Shown: positions 29,401 to 38,286 of the stretch, one piece after another
How positions within the stretch are numbered: the first letter of the stretch is position 1
How the letters are laid out: each line of letters opens with the position of its first letter
Assembly: GCF_016698665.1 (NCBI RefSeq)
Contig: NZ_CP068046.1
Coordinates: 2,232,001-2,296,000 of the forward strand
Direction of reading: 5' to 3'
Source of the DNA: Devosia rhizoryzae
GTDB taxonomy: Bacteria; Pseudomonadota; Alphaproteobacteria; Rhizobiales; Devosiaceae
DNA: 64,000 nt
Translations under genes and position numbers: made by a program
The notes under the pieces: generated by a model
What the model was told of the DNA's origin: nothing
What the model saw: the letters and a program-made list of their open reading frames with translations, nothing else
Databases searched by the model: none

Positions 29401-30283
29401 AAAGGTCATCATCGATACCGATCCTGGCCTCGACGACGCGGTGGCCATTCTTTTTGGCTTGGCGAGCGACCGCTTCAAGGTGCTGGGCCTGACGACGGTG
29501 GCGGGCAATATCGGGCTGGCGCGGACGACGGCGAATGCGGGGGGCCTGCTTGCCGCGATGGGGCGGAGCGACATTCCGGTCGTGGCCGGGGCGTCGGGGC
29601 CGCTGCGGCGCAAGACCATCGATGCGGCCGAAATCCACGGCAATGACGGGCTAGGTGGCGTCACGCTCCCGGCAGCAGCGCCGCTTTTGAGCGATGACGC
29701 GGTGGACTGGATGGCCGAGACGTTGCTGTCGGAGCCGAGCGGCTCGATCGATATCCTGGCGCTAGGTCCACTGACCAATGTCGCGCAGCTGATCGAAACT
29801 CATCCGCAGGCGGCAAGCCGTATCGGGCACCTGATCGTCATGGGTGGCGCCATTGTGGAAAAGGGCAATGCCGGACCGACGTCGGAATTCAACTTTGCCG
29901 CCGATCCGGAGGCGACCGCACTGGTGCTTGCAAGCGGCGTAAGAACGACGCTGATCCCGCTCGATGTCACGCGTCGCATCCGCGCCGATCGGGACTATGT
30001 CGAGGGACTGCGCGGCACGGTGGCTGGCGATACTGCCGCGGCGCTGCTGACGGCCTATGTTCAGGATGAAAAGACCAGCAGGCCGCTACACGATCCGTGC
30101 GTCATGGTGCTGGCGCTGGCGCCGGAGCTCTTTGGGGTCGACAGCTATCGGTTGTCGGTCAATGTCAGCGATGACACCGATGCCGGTGGGCTGATCCAGG
30201 ACGAGGCTGGTTCGCCGGTATCCGTCGCGATGCGGGTCGACGCAGCAGGCGTGCTTGCGCTTTTGGCGGAGGGGCTGCGCTAG
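29393..30283 (+). CDS. Inosine/uridine-preferring nucleoside hydrolase
   Basis: A 296-residue hydrolase that splits ribonucleosides into base and ribose. The hallmark calcium-binding motif DTDPGLDDA is at residues 8-16; [11 protein letters not shown] and [11 protein letters not shown] are the other family signatures. It overlaps the adenine deaminase gene by 8 bases and is the last gene of the eight-gene operon. Its stop TAG lies in a 26-bp inverted repeat that also contains the stop of the convergent M20D gene. Confidence 0.93.
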   Translation: MNRKVIIDTDPGLDDAVAILFGLASDRFKVLGLTTVAGNIGLARTTANAGGLLAAMGRSDIPVVAGASGPLRRKTIDAAEIHGNDGLGGVTLPAAAPLLSDDAVDWMAETLLSEPSGSIDILALGPLTNVAQLIETHPQAASRIGHLIVMGGAIVEKGNAGPTSEFNFAADPEATALVLASGVRTTLIPLDVTRRIRADRDYVEGLRGTVAGDTAAALLTAYVQDEKTSRPLHDPCVMVLALAPELFGVDSYRLSVNVSDDTDAGGLIQDEAGSPVSVAMRVDAAGVLALLAEGLR

Positions 30284-30294
30284 CGCAGCTCCTC
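30269..30294. terminator. Inverted repeat spanning two convergent stop codons
   Basis: GAGGGGCTGCGCT and AGCGCAGCTCCTC form a 26-bp inverted repeat with a single mismatch and no loop spacer; the inner CTGCGCTAGCGCAG is a perfect palindrome. Both the nucleoside hydrolase (plus) and the M20D hydrolase (minus) read CTG CGC TAG here, so both proteins end in Leu-Arg. It may act as a bidirectional terminator or mRNA end, though there is no T-run on either side. Confidence 0.5.
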
Positions 30295-31446
30295 TTCGAC
30301 CACTGCGGTCCAGAAGCGGGCGCCGGTTTCGATGGCCGCATCGTTGAAGTCGTAGCGCGAATTGTGATGCAGGGCACCGACAACGGCGGGTCCGTTGCCG
30401 AGCCAGACATAGCAGCCGGGCACGCGATTGCCGAACTCGGCGAAGTCGTCGCCGGCCGTCGAGGGCGGGAAGTCGGTGACGACGGGTCGACCGGTAGCGG
30501 CCTCGGCGGCCTTGAGCGCTACCGAAGTGGGCCCGGCGGCATTGACGACGGGGGGAATGCGGCGCTTGAACTCGTAGCTGGCGCGAATGCCGAAGGTGGT
30601 GGCGATGCCCTGGGCCAAGGTGCCGATTTCGGCTTCCAGCTGATCGCGCACTTGAGGCGTATAGGCGCGGGCCGTGCCGCCGATGCGGACATCGTCGGGG
30701 ATAACGTTGAGGGCCCGGAAGTCGCCGCCTGTGATGGCGCAGGCGCTGACCACGGCCGGCTGCAGCGGGTCGACGATGCGGGCAACGATGGTGTGAATGG
30801 CAGTGAGAAAATGTGCGGCCGCGGTCATGGCGTCGCGCCCAAGATGAGGCTTGGCGCCATGGGTGCCGACGCCGTGGAAGGTGACTTCCCAGCTGTCTGA
30901 AGACGCCAGTTGTGGGCCGACGACAACGGCCATTTCGTCTGTGGCGAGGCCCGGCATGTTGTGAAGGCCATAAACGGTGTCGATGGGGAAACGATCGAGG
31001 AAGCCGTCGTCCAGCATGGCCTTGGCACCGCCGCGGCCCTCTTCGGCGGGCTGGAAGATAAAATGGACCGTGCCGAAAAAGGCTCGGGTCCGCGCCAGGT
31101 GTCTAGCGGCGGCAAGCAGCATGACCGTATGTCCGTCGTGGCCGCAAGCATGCATGGTGTTGGCGGTGCCGGACTTATAGGGGACATCACCAAGTTCGGG
31201 CATAGCCAGCGCGTCCATATCGGCGCGGAGCGCGATCGAGCGGGAGCCATCGCCGACGCGCAGGGTGCCGACGACACCGGTCTTGCCCATTCCACGGTGC
31301 ACTTCGATGCCGGCGGCTTCGAGCTCTGCGGCAACGATCTGGCTGGTGCGCTCTTCCTCGAAGCCGAGTTCGGGATGGGCATGAAGGTCGCGCCGAAGCT
31401 TGATCATGGCATCGAGGTCGAAAGGGTCGTTGTGGCCGTGGGACAT
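30280..31446 (-). CDS. M20D amidohydrolase (hippurate hydrolase/AbgB-like)
   Basis: A 388-residue metal-dependent amidohydrolase that removes acyl or aryl groups from amino acid nitrogen. Motifs: LRRDLHAHPELGFEE, MHACGHDGHTVML (metal Cys and His), QPAEEGRGGA (catalytic Glu) and the late TAGDDFAEFGNRVPG. Family length is about 380-400. It converges with the nucleoside hydrolase, sharing four bases at the stops, and diverges from the phosphoribosyltransferase gene. The substrate is unknown; a place in purine or N-acyl amino acid breakdown is possible. Confidence 0.9.
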   Translation of the reverse strand: MSHGHNDPFDLDAMIKLRRDLHAHPELGFEEERTSQIVAAELEAAGIEVHRGMGKTGVVGTLRVGDGSRSIALRADMDALAMPELGDVPYKSGTANTMHACGHDGHTVMLLAAARHLARTRAFFGTVHFIFQPAEEGRGGAKAMLDDGFLDRFPIDTVYGLHNMPGLATDEMAVVVGPQLASSDSWEVTFHGVGTHGAKPHLGRDAMTAAAHFLTAIHTIVARIVDPLQPAVVSACAITGGDFRALNVIPDDVRIGGTARAYTPQVRDQLEAEIGTLAQGIATTFGIRASYEFKRRIPPVVNAAGPTSVALKAAEAATGRPVVTDFPPSTAGDDFAEFGNRVPGCYVWLGNGPAVVGALHHNSRYDFNDAAIETGARFWTAVVEEELR

Positions 31447-31519
31447 GGGACTATAAGCTCATCGTTATAGGGTCGGCCTAGCATCCGCCCTCCGCCTTTG
31501 GCCAGCAAGGAAACCGTGA

Positions 31520-32215
31520 TTGTCGCTTCTTCCCCACCAGTTCTGGCAGACCGTCGACCCCGCCGGCTCGCATGCTTCACGCGCCGAGGGGTGGGTCGAC
31601 AGCTATCCGGTATCGCTTCCCGATGGTCGCCAGGTTCTGCTGCCCATTCGCGTCTTGCCGGGGGACGGAACGGCTGCGGTGGCGTCGCTGATCATCAATC
31701 AGGCGAGCTTTGCGGTGGAGGATGCAATCTCCGCCGCCCTGGCCGAAATGCTTCAGTCCTTTTCGCCCGATGTCATTATCGGCGTTCCCACGCTTGGCCT
31801 AACTCTGGCCAACAATGTTGCCCGAAGGCTGGGACATCCTCGCTTGGTGGCCTTGGGGACATCCCGCAAGTTCTGGTATCGCGATGAGCTTTCGGCCCCC
31901 ATGTCTTCGATCACCAGCCCCACGCATCAAAAAACCTTATTCCTTGATCCCCGCTCCTTGCCGCTGCTGGAGAACCGCCGGATTGTTGTTGTCGATGATG
32001 TCATTAGTTCAGGAACGTCAATGGCAGCCGTATTGCACCTGCTGAGTCGAGCTGGATTAGCACCCCTAGGCATCGGGACGGCCATGCTGCAGGGCACAAG
32101 ATGGCACGAGACCCTGGTTAATTGGCGCAGCAGGATCGTAGCGCCACTCGTTTCCCCTCGGTTTCAACGAACAGCATCCGGGCATTGGCGGCAGGCTGAT
32201 GGCCTGGATGGTTAG
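31520..32215 (+). CDS. Phosphoribosyltransferase-domain protein
   Basis: A 231-residue type I phosphoribosyltransferase fold. The PRPP-binding signature is RIVVVDDVISSGT (154-166), preceded by the IIGVPTLGLTLANNVARRLG segment. It would join a nucleobase to PRPP, as adenine, hypoxanthine or xanthine PRTases do, although the long N-terminal segment prevents naming one. The start is TTG 31520 with AAGGA upstream; no ATG or GTG suits better. Standing next to the nucleobase cluster, it could provide the final salvage step. It is the last intact gene before the gene-poor tRNA-fragment region. Confidence 0.82.
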   Translation: MSLLPHQFWQTVDPAGSHASRAEGWVDSYPVSLPDGRQVLLPIRVLPGDGTAAVASLIINQASFAVEDAISAALAEMLQSFSPDVIIGVPTLGLTLANNVARRLGHPRLVALGTSRKFWYRDELSAPMSSITSPTHQKTLFLDPRSLPLLENRRIVVVDDVISSGTSMAAVLHLLSRAGLAPLGIGTAMLQGTRWHETLVNWRSRIVAPLVSPRFQRTASGHWRQADGLDG

Positions 32216-33046
32216 TACTTCCGGGCTATAGCCACAAAGATGTGGCCATGCAAAGGACCGCGCTTGCCAATTCGGCCACCCCCATCCGGTATGTCAGGGA
32301 AAGGTGGGTTAAAGCCGTGCGCCGAAGCGCTGATGAATGGCAGCCATATCGATGTACCCGCCTGAGAGCTGCCGGTCAGCAACCGGGCCAATTGTACCCG
32401 CAGGTGATAATTCGAGGAGTGTCAGCAATAGGTCTGCCCTTCAGCGGTGATCTGATCAATGCCTTTATGCATACGAACGGCAGATCATCGACACTGTCGG
32501 CTGCCCACCGGACATCAGGCTTCGATAACGTTATTTATCGAACCACGACAACAATGACGAAAGAAGACTGGCGCGCCCAGCGAGCTTCGAACTCACGACC
32601 TCTGCCTTCGGTGCCGGTACGGAGCTATTTCCTATTTGCTTACAGTGTCTTAGGCGCCTACAAAGTATCGAATGCCTTCCTATGACGCAACACAACTTTG
32701 CATAGCTTTGTAGGTGGCGATGTCCCATTTCGTCCCTCCCCGCCTGTTCGCAAGTAAGCGTCGTCGCATCCATCAATTAATCGGTTAACGAATGCCACCC
32801 AGACTTAGCCGACTGAAGGGCGAGCTAACGACAGCTTTGCGTACGAACTGCTGCTTCCATTGTGGTCGGAGATGCGCCCCATTCCGGCCGTTCCGACGAC
32901 CATTGCGATTTACCGGAAGGGGCCGTTCTGCTTTGGTGACGGCCGTGTCCTCAACGGGGTGGTTTGCTGCCGGCCCGCTTTAGGTAAAATCTCCGACTTA
33001 GCAGACGTCATGCAACCGTCAGTGGCGCGAATTTGTGGTGTCTATT
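32216..33046. other. Gene-poor scar of about 830 bp
   Basis: No convincing gene is present. Base composition looks lower in GC than in the neighbours. It contains a short hairpin after the phosphoribosyltransferase stop (GCCACA/TGTGGC, 32231-32246), a perfect 8-bp inverted repeat TTCGATAA...TTATCGAA with a 6-base loop at 32521-32542, and the tRNA-Arg 3' fragment. From about 32815 to 33099 an open plus-strand frame (containing FAYELLLPLWSEMRPIPAVP) runs into the end of the next gene; it has no clear start and I do not recognise it, but it could be a gene remnant. Confidence 0.6.
32569..32611 (-). tRNA. 3' fragment of tRNA-Arg(CCG), probable attachment site
   Basis: On the minus strand the 43 bases run from a CCG anticodon through the 3' anticodon-stem strand GGCAG, the variable loop, a T-arm with stem GTGAG/CTCGC around loop TTCGAAG, then TGGGCGC, the discriminator G and an encoded CCA. 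This fits the 3' half of an alphaproteobacterial tRNA-Arg(CCG). The 5' half is absent: the bases before the anticodon do not form CTGCC, and the invariant U33 is A. It is therefore not a working tRNA. A 3' tRNA half on its own is the normal footprint left by tyrosine-recombinase integration. Confidence 0.75.
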
Positions 33047-34705
33047 TTAGCAAATGGCATCCGCGCTTCCCGTACGGCGGAAGTCGGCGCTGCTCTTGAG
33101 GCGGCCGCCGTCGCGCCAACTCATCTGGAACGATCCCTGGTTCCAGTCCCATTGCGGCATGGGTCCGAGCAGGAGGCCCATGGACGTGAGCTCCGTTACC
33201 GTCTTGGCTGACAGGCGGCTCTCGACATGAAGTGTGTAGTCATCCTCGAGTGGCAGCATGCGCGGCGCGTCGGATGCCTCCTGTGGGTCCATGCCGAAAT
33301 CGAGAATGTGGACAAGCAACTGCGCCACCGTGGCATAGACATTGCCAGGCGTGCCGAGGGCCAGCCAAGGCGCACCGTCCTTGAGGACAAACGTGTTGCC
33401 CAAGATGTTGCGCATTCGCGCGCCGGGCACCCGAAAGTTCGAAAAATGCGAATTCATCGATGTCTGCTCATGCGAGCCCATCATGAAGACGCCATCCACC
33501 GCCATGCCTGGGATGCCTCCGGACTGGATGGTGTTCATCATCTGGATCCAGTTGCCTTGGGCATCGACGATCGAGATTTCGCAGGAGCCGACGGGCGGCT
33601 TGCGGCTGGCGCTGTTCCAGCCACTGGCGGCGAGAGCCGCGCGGCCTCGGGTAAGGCGGACATGCTCGGTGAGGTCGACATGCGGCTTGCTGGCTGCGAT
33701 AAGCCTGGCTTGGCTCGCGTGATATGCCGGGTCCATCAACACCGCTGCCGCATCGCCCGCCACCATCGGATCATGCATGAAGCCGCAGGCGTGTTCAGCG
33801 AGGCGCAACGCATGTGCCATGGTGAAGACGTAATATGCGCCAAACGGCTCCATCTCATCGATGCCGGCATGATCGAGAATGCCCAGCACCATGGCGCAGA
33901 AAGCGCCTTGCCGCTCGGGCGGAGCCAGACCGACAATCTCGTGGCCGCGATGGGTGAAGCGCAGCGGCGTCTGCCAGCGCGGCGGATTGGCGGTGAGGTG
34001 GTCGAGGCGCACTGGCCAGCCGAGCTCGTTGCCAGCGGCGATAAATGCCTTGGCCCAGCCACCGGTCGTAAAATAATCCGGCCCCTTCTCCGCAAGCCGT
34101 TTCATGGTCACGGCAATGGCCGGGTTACGCACCACCTGCCCCACTGGCGTCAGATAGCCATTGGGCATGAAGACGGCGCGGCCGGACTCGAAATAGGTGC
34201 AGAACGGCGCGGCAAAGACGTTGACGCCATATTCGAACGAGGACACGGCATGGCCGCGTTCTGCCCATTCGACTGCCGGAGTGCAGAGCTCAGCCCAGCT
34301 TTTGCTGCCATAGCGTTCGTGCAAGGCGGCAAGTCCGGGCATGAAGCCGGGAATGGCGGCCTGCGGGCCGGGTGCCCCTTCGCGGGCCCAGCCTCCAACC
34401 CCATTGATCGGCCGGAACGGCGGCAGATCGGGCGCCAGCGTGCCCAAGGCGTTGAGCTGCTGCGCTTCGCCTTTGGCGCCATCCCAATACAGGCAAGACA
34501 CCATGCCGGCATGGCTGGTCAGATGCGGCTCGACCACGGCTTGCACCAGCGCTGCTGCAATAGCCGCGTCGGCAGCGTTGCCGCCGTCGGACATGATGCG
34601 GATCGCGGTTTCTGTAACTATCGGATTACCCGCACTGGCCACGGCACGGCCCTCGGCCAAGGGTTTTGGTCCCTGGTCGGCGATATAGCTTTCGAGCGGG
34701 CGCAT
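33047..34705 (-). CDS. Gamma-glutamyltransferase-family protein with altered nucleophile
   Basis: A 552-residue Ntn-hydrolase of the gamma-glutamyltransferase family, which normally self-cleaves and uses a new N-terminal Thr to attack gamma-glutamyl bonds. The start is ATG 34705, 2 bp after the DppC-type gene. Family landmarks are present (MSDGGNAADAAIAAALVQAVVEPHLTS near the N-terminus; the late LGTPGN). At the processing site, where E. coli has TTHYSVVD, this protein has GSCEISIVD, so Ser374 takes the place of the catalytic Thr and Cys375 the next Thr. There is no signal peptide, so it would act in the cytoplasm on what the adjacent oligopeptide importer delivers. Confidence 0.85.
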   Translation of the reverse strand: MRPLESYIADQGPKPLAEGRAVASAGNPIVTETAIRIMSDGGNAADAAIAAALVQAVVEPHLTSHAGMVSCLYWDGAKGEAQQLNALGTLAPDLPPFRPINGVGGWAREGAPGPQAAIPGFMPGLAALHERYGSKSWAELCTPAVEWAERGHAVSSFEYGVNVFAAPFCTYFESGRAVFMPNGYLTPVGQVVRNPAIAVTMKRLAEKGPDYFTTGGWAKAFIAAGNELGWPVRLDHLTANPPRWQTPLRFTHRGHEIVGLAPPERQGAFCAMVLGILDHAGIDEMEPFGAYYVFTMAHALRLAEHACGFMHDPMVAGDAAAVLMDPAYHASQARLIAASKPHVDLTEHVRLTRGRAALAASGWNSASRKPPVGSCEISIVDAQGNWIQMMNTIQSGGIPGMAVDGVFMMGSHEQTSMNSHFSNFRVPGARMRNILGNTFVLKDGAPWLALGTPGNVYATVAQLLVHILDFGMDPQEASDAPRMLPLEDDYTLHVESRLSAKTVTELTSMGLLLGPMPQWDWNQGSFQMSWRDGGRLKSSADFRRTGSADAIC

Positions 34706-34707
34706 GC

Positions 34708-35595
34708 TTACTCCCGAGGCTCCATGGCGTCGCGCAAGCCGTCGCCGAGGAAGTTCACTGCTAGCACGGTGAAAAGAATTAGCAGGCCCGGCGGTATGGC
34801 TAGCCAAGGCGCCTGCGACAGCCACGAGGAAGCGCTGTTGAGGAGGTTGCCCCAGGTCGGCACCGGCGGCTGGATGCCAAAGCCGAGGAAAGACAAAGCC
34901 GACTCCAGCATGATGGCGCTGCCGACGGCGAGGGTCGACGCTACCGTGATCGGGCCAATGGCATTGGGCAGGATATGCCGGAACATGAGGCGCGGGCCGC
35001 TGGCGCCAAGCGCGCGGGCGGCTTCAACAAATTCGCGCTCCCGCAGCGCCAGGAATTGGCTGCGCACCAATCGTGCCGTACCCATCCAGATCAGGATACC
35101 GACAATGGCGACAAGGAGCGGCGGGCTCGGCCTGAACAGGCCTGAGAGCAGCAGCACCAGGGGCAAGGTCGGGATCGACATCATGACGTCGGTAAACCGC
35201 ATGAGGATAATGTCGGGAATGCCGCGATAAAATCCTGAAACGGTGCCCACCAGGGTGCCAACGATCCCAGCGATCAGCGCACCGGCAAGACCAACAGCAA
35301 GCGACACGCGGCCACCGTGCAGAAGACGCGTCAGCGCATCACGGCCCAGCTCGTCTGTGCCAAGCCAGTGTTCGGCCGACATCGGGCCCGGCATGCCGAG
35401 CAGGTCGAAATCCTGGTAGTCGTAGCTATAAGGCGAAACCATCGGGCCGATGGTGACGACGATGCCGAGCAGGATCAGGAATGCAGCCCCAATCACCGCC
35501 AGCCGGCGCTTGAAGAACCGCTTGGTAACGCGTCGCCAATAGCTTTGCGGTGGCGAGGCGGGCGCGATGGCGGCAGGAACCGTTGCGTCAGTCAT
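34708..35595 (-). CDS. Oligopeptide-type ABC importer permease (DppC-like)
   Basis: A 295-residue permease with an N-terminal cytoplasmic stretch, about six helices and the DppC/OppC motif EAARALGASGPRLMFRHILPNAIGP. ATG 35595 overlaps the end of the DppB-type gene by 8 bases. It forms the channel with the DppB-type partner; the GGT homologue gene follows 2 bp later. Confidence 0.93.
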   Translation of the reverse strand: MTDATVPAAIAPASPPQSYWRRVTKRFFKRRLAVIGAAFLILLGIVVTIGPMVSPYSYDYQDFDLLGMPGPMSAEHWLGTDELGRDALTRLLHGGRVSLAVGLAGALIAGIVGTLVGTVSGFYRGIPDIILMRFTDVMMSIPTLPLVLLLSGLFRPSPPLLVAIVGILIWMGTARLVRSQFLALREREFVEAARALGASGPRLMFRHILPNAIGPITVASTLAVGSAIMLESALSFLGFGIQPPVPTWGNLLNSASSWLSQAPWLAIPPGLLILFTVLAVNFLGDGLRDAMEPRE

Positions 35596-36541
35596 AGCGG
35601 ATCCTCGGATCGAGCGCGGCATAGCAGAAGTCGGCGATGATGTTCGCGGCCACGATGGCGAGCGAACCCATCATCATCAGCCCCATCAGCATGGGATAAT
35701 CCCGGCCGTTCATGCTCTCCATGAAGAGGCGTCCGATTCCCGGCCAGGCGAAAACGGTTTCGGTAATGACGGCACCGGAAATGATGGTGACGAAGTCCAC
35801 AGCGATCACGGTGACCGCTGGGATCATTGCGTTACGCAACGCATGGAGGAATAGCACGGCCTTTTCGCCACGACCCTTGGCATAGGCCGTGCGGATATAG
35901 TCCTGGTTCAGCACGTCGATCATGCCGGAGCGGATGAAGCGGCTCCAACTCGCGACAGTCGCCAGCGAGAGAACCGAAGCCGGCATGATGATGTAGCGCA
36001 GGCGGTCGAGGAAGGAGCCGTCGCCGATGGACTGGTAGCCGGCAGAGGGCAGCCAGCCGAGCTGCACGCTGAACAACAGCTGCAGCAGCAAGGCGAGCCA
36101 GAACACCGGGGTCGAAATGCCGGCAAAGCTCAAGACGGTCACGGTCCCGTCGAGCTTGGAGCCACGGCGAGCCGCGCTGATCATGCCGACAGGAACGGCG
36201 ATGATCAGGGAGATGATCATGGCGAGCCCGCCCAGCTGCAGCGTCGGTCCGAGGCGCAAGAGGATTTCGTCCAGCACTGGACGGCCGGTACGGATCGAGT
36301 AGCCCCAATCACCGACAACGATGGCCTTGAGCCACATGAAATATTGAACGGGAACCGGCTGGTCGAGGCCATAGCGCGCAGCGATCTGCGCCAGCGCTTC
36401 CTTACTGACCGACGGGTTTTCCGCATACATGTCCAGCGGGCCACCTGGCGCCAGCTGGATGATGACGAACAAAATAACCGAGATGCCCAACAAAAGCGGG
36501 ATGGCGCCGAGAATTCGGCGAATAATAAAACCTAGGCTCAT
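35588..36541 (-). CDS. Oligopeptide-type ABC importer permease (DppB-like)
   Basis: A 317-residue permease with the DppB/OppB N-terminus (FIIRRILGAIPLLLGISVILFVIIQLAPG) and the late RNAMIPAVTVIAVDFVTIISGAVITETVFAWPGIG region. About six helices. The gene lies 78 bp after the SBP gene, with a hairpin in the gap. Confidence 0.94.
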   Translation of the reverse strand: MSLGFIIRRILGAIPLLLGISVILFVIIQLAPGGPLDMYAENPSVSKEALAQIAARYGLDQPVPVQYFMWLKAIVVGDWGYSIRTGRPVLDEILLRLGPTLQLGGLAMIISLIIAVPVGMISAARRGSKLDGTVTVLSFAGISTPVFWLALLLQLLFSVQLGWLPSAGYQSIGDGSFLDRLRYIIMPASVLSLATVASWSRFIRSGMIDVLNQDYIRTAYAKGRGEKAVLFLHALRNAMIPAVTVIAVDFVTIISGAVITETVFAWPGIGRLFMESMNGRDYPMLMGLMMMGSLAIVAANIIADFCYAALDPRIRYD

Positions 36542-36566
36542 CTTGCTCCTCGGGGCCCCGGAGCCA

Positions 36567-36590
36567 CCGGCCCTGCTGAAACAGGGCCGG
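36567..36590 (-). other. Intercistronic hairpin after the peptide-binding-protein gene
   Basis: A perfect 9-bp stem (CCGGCCCTG ... CAGGGCCGG) with loop CTGAAA lies between the SBP stop and the DppB-type start. No T-run. One of six such post-SBP hairpins. Confidence 0.75.
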
Positions 36591-36619
36591 CATGCAGTTG
36601 AAGATTGGCGCCTGGGGCC

Positions 36620-38233
36620 TTAGCCCTCAAGGTACCATTCCTTGGTGTCCACGAAATTGGTCATGTTGGTGGGGTTGGGAACGAAGTTCTTCAGTTCCAC
36701 CGGCTTGGCAATGACCGACACGCCCTGGGTAAGAGCAATGGCAGGCAGGTCTTCGGCGATGATGCGCTGCATCTCGGAGGCAGCGGCCTTGCGCTCTTCG
36801 GCATCCAGCGTGTTTTCGAGACGTGCGAACACTACGTCGAGCTCTGGATTGGAATAGCCCTGGCCGTTGTTCTCGCCTTCCGAACCGTAGAAGGTCGAAT
36901 AGACCGGGTCGGCAGAGGTAATCCAACGACCGTAGATCAGGTCATAGCCACCGTTGTAGCGGGCTTCACGGTAGGCAACGCCAGCCTTGTTGTCGGCGGT
37001 CGCTTCGATGCCGATTTCCTTGAGCTGGGCAATGATCACCTGCTGCACGTTCTCGTCGTCCGCACGGCCGGACTGGATCACAAAGGCAAAGCTCAAGCGC
37101 TTGCCGTCCTTTTCGCGGATGCCGTCGCCACCGCGGGCATAACCGGCGTCGTCGAGCAGGGCGTTGGCCGCTGCAGGATCATAGGCGTATTCGGGCGTCG
37201 CGTCGTCGTAGAGGTCGAAAATGGGCAGAACCAAGGACTTGATCGCGATCGGGAAGCCGCCCTGCACGCGGATCAGCGTCTCGCGGTTGATGGCATGCGC
37301 CACTGCCTTGCGGACGTTGACGTCGGCCAGCAGTTCATTGCGGAAGTTGAAGTCGAGGTGGCCCCAGCTCAGCTGCGGTCCGACGATGATTTCGAGACCT
37401 TCAACGCCCTCGAGCTGCGAGGCGCGGCCGTAGGGGACCGAAACCGCCATGTCGAGCTCACCGCTCTGCAGCTGCGTCAGCAGGGTGTTGCTGTCGGTAA
37501 CGATGCGGAACACGAGACGATCAAGGTATGGCAGTGCATCCCCGTTTTCGGCAGTGCGCCAGTAATCGGTGTTCTTGTCGAGCACGACATACTGGCCACG
37601 CACGAATTCGGCGACCTTGAACGGGCCGGTGCCGACAGGGGTCTCGTTGTAGGACGAGGTGTTGAGGTCGGTGCCTTCGAGCAGGTGCTTTGGCATGATG
37701 CCGAAGGTGAAGAGCGTCGACGCGAAGTTCGGCTTCACCGTGTTGTAGTTGCAAACCACGGTGTAGTCGTCCGGCAGGTCGATGCTGTCGATGTCCTGCG
37801 TGCCATCCTTGGATTCGGCGATGAAGGCCGGGTCCTTGACCGCTTCCCAGGTAAACTTGACGTCGGCCGAGGTGAAGGGCTCGCCATCATGCCACTTCAC
37901 GTTTTCCTGGAGGTGATAGGTGATGGTCATCTTGGAGCCATCGTCGGACAGGACGATGCCGCCATTGTCCAGCGTCGGCACTTCCTTGGCGAGCACAGGC
38001 ACGTAGCGCGCATCCTTGTCGGGAGCGATAAGGCCCTCGATTACGGTGTGCTGCGCATCGGCCAAAAAGCCGGTGGAATAGGTGTTCATGGTGTCGAGCT
38101 CATAGGTGAGACCGACATTGAGCGTGCCGCCCGACTGCTGCGCCATGGCGGGGAATGCGCGCATGGTGGCGAGTGCGGTCGTGGTGGCGAGAATGCCTTG
38201 CAGTAAGACGCGACGTGAGAGTTTGGTGTTCAT
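36620..38233 (-). CDS. Oligopeptide-type ABC importer substrate-binding protein
   Basis: A 537-residue periplasmic binding protein of solute-binding family 5. The start is ATG 38233, preceded by AAGGAAGGG. The signal peptide carries a twin-arginine-like SRRVLLQ (6-12) before the hydrophobic stretch and ends near AMAQ, so Tat export is possible. The mature part starts GGTLNVGLTYELDTMNTYS and has the family's DNGGIVLSDDGSKMTITYHLQENVKWHDGEPFTSADVKFTWE region (abridged landmarks). It would capture a peptide-like or opine-like ligand for the adjacent permeases. Confidence 0.93.
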   Translation of the reverse strand: MNTKLSRRVLLQGILATTTALATMRAFPAMAQQSGGTLNVGLTYELDTMNTYSTGFLADAQHTVIEGLIAPDKDARYVPVLAKEVPTLDNGGIVLSDDGSKMTITYHLQENVKWHDGEPFTSADVKFTWEAVKDPAFIAESKDGTQDIDSIDLPDDYTVVCNYNTVKPNFASTLFTFGIMPKHLLEGTDLNTSSYNETPVGTGPFKVAEFVRGQYVVLDKNTDYWRTAENGDALPYLDRLVFRIVTDSNTLLTQLQSGELDMAVSVPYGRASQLEGVEGLEIIVGPQLSWGHLDFNFRNELLADVNVRKAVAHAINRETLIRVQGGFPIAIKSLVLPIFDLYDDATPEYAYDPAAANALLDDAGYARGGDGIREKDGKRLSFAFVIQSGRADDENVQQVIIAQLKEIGIEATADNKAGVAYREARYNGGYDLIYGRWITSADPVYSTFYGSEGENNGQGYSNPELDVVFARLENTLDAEERKAAASEMQRIIAEDLPAIALTQGVSVIAKPVELKNFVPNPTNMTNFVDTKEWYLEG

Positions 38234-38286
38234 TTGGTCCCTTCCTTGATCTTCGAACGCTTGTAAGTGCCGGTTTTCCGGTCTTG

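Noticed and set aside
32242..32685. A 147-codon frame across the tRNA-Arg fragment
   Set aside because: It has no recognisable domain and reads through the tRNA remnant; such frames are a known annotation artefact at tRNA sequences.
33227..35230. A 667-codon plus-strand frame opposite the GGT homologue and DppC genes
   Set aside because: It spans two real genes and their junction on the other strand, and its translation has no family resemblance; an open frame caused by codon bias.
36605..38206. A 533-codon plus-strand frame opposite the oligopeptide SBP gene
   Set aside because: Mirror frame of a typical solute-binding protein; no ribosome-binding site or domain.
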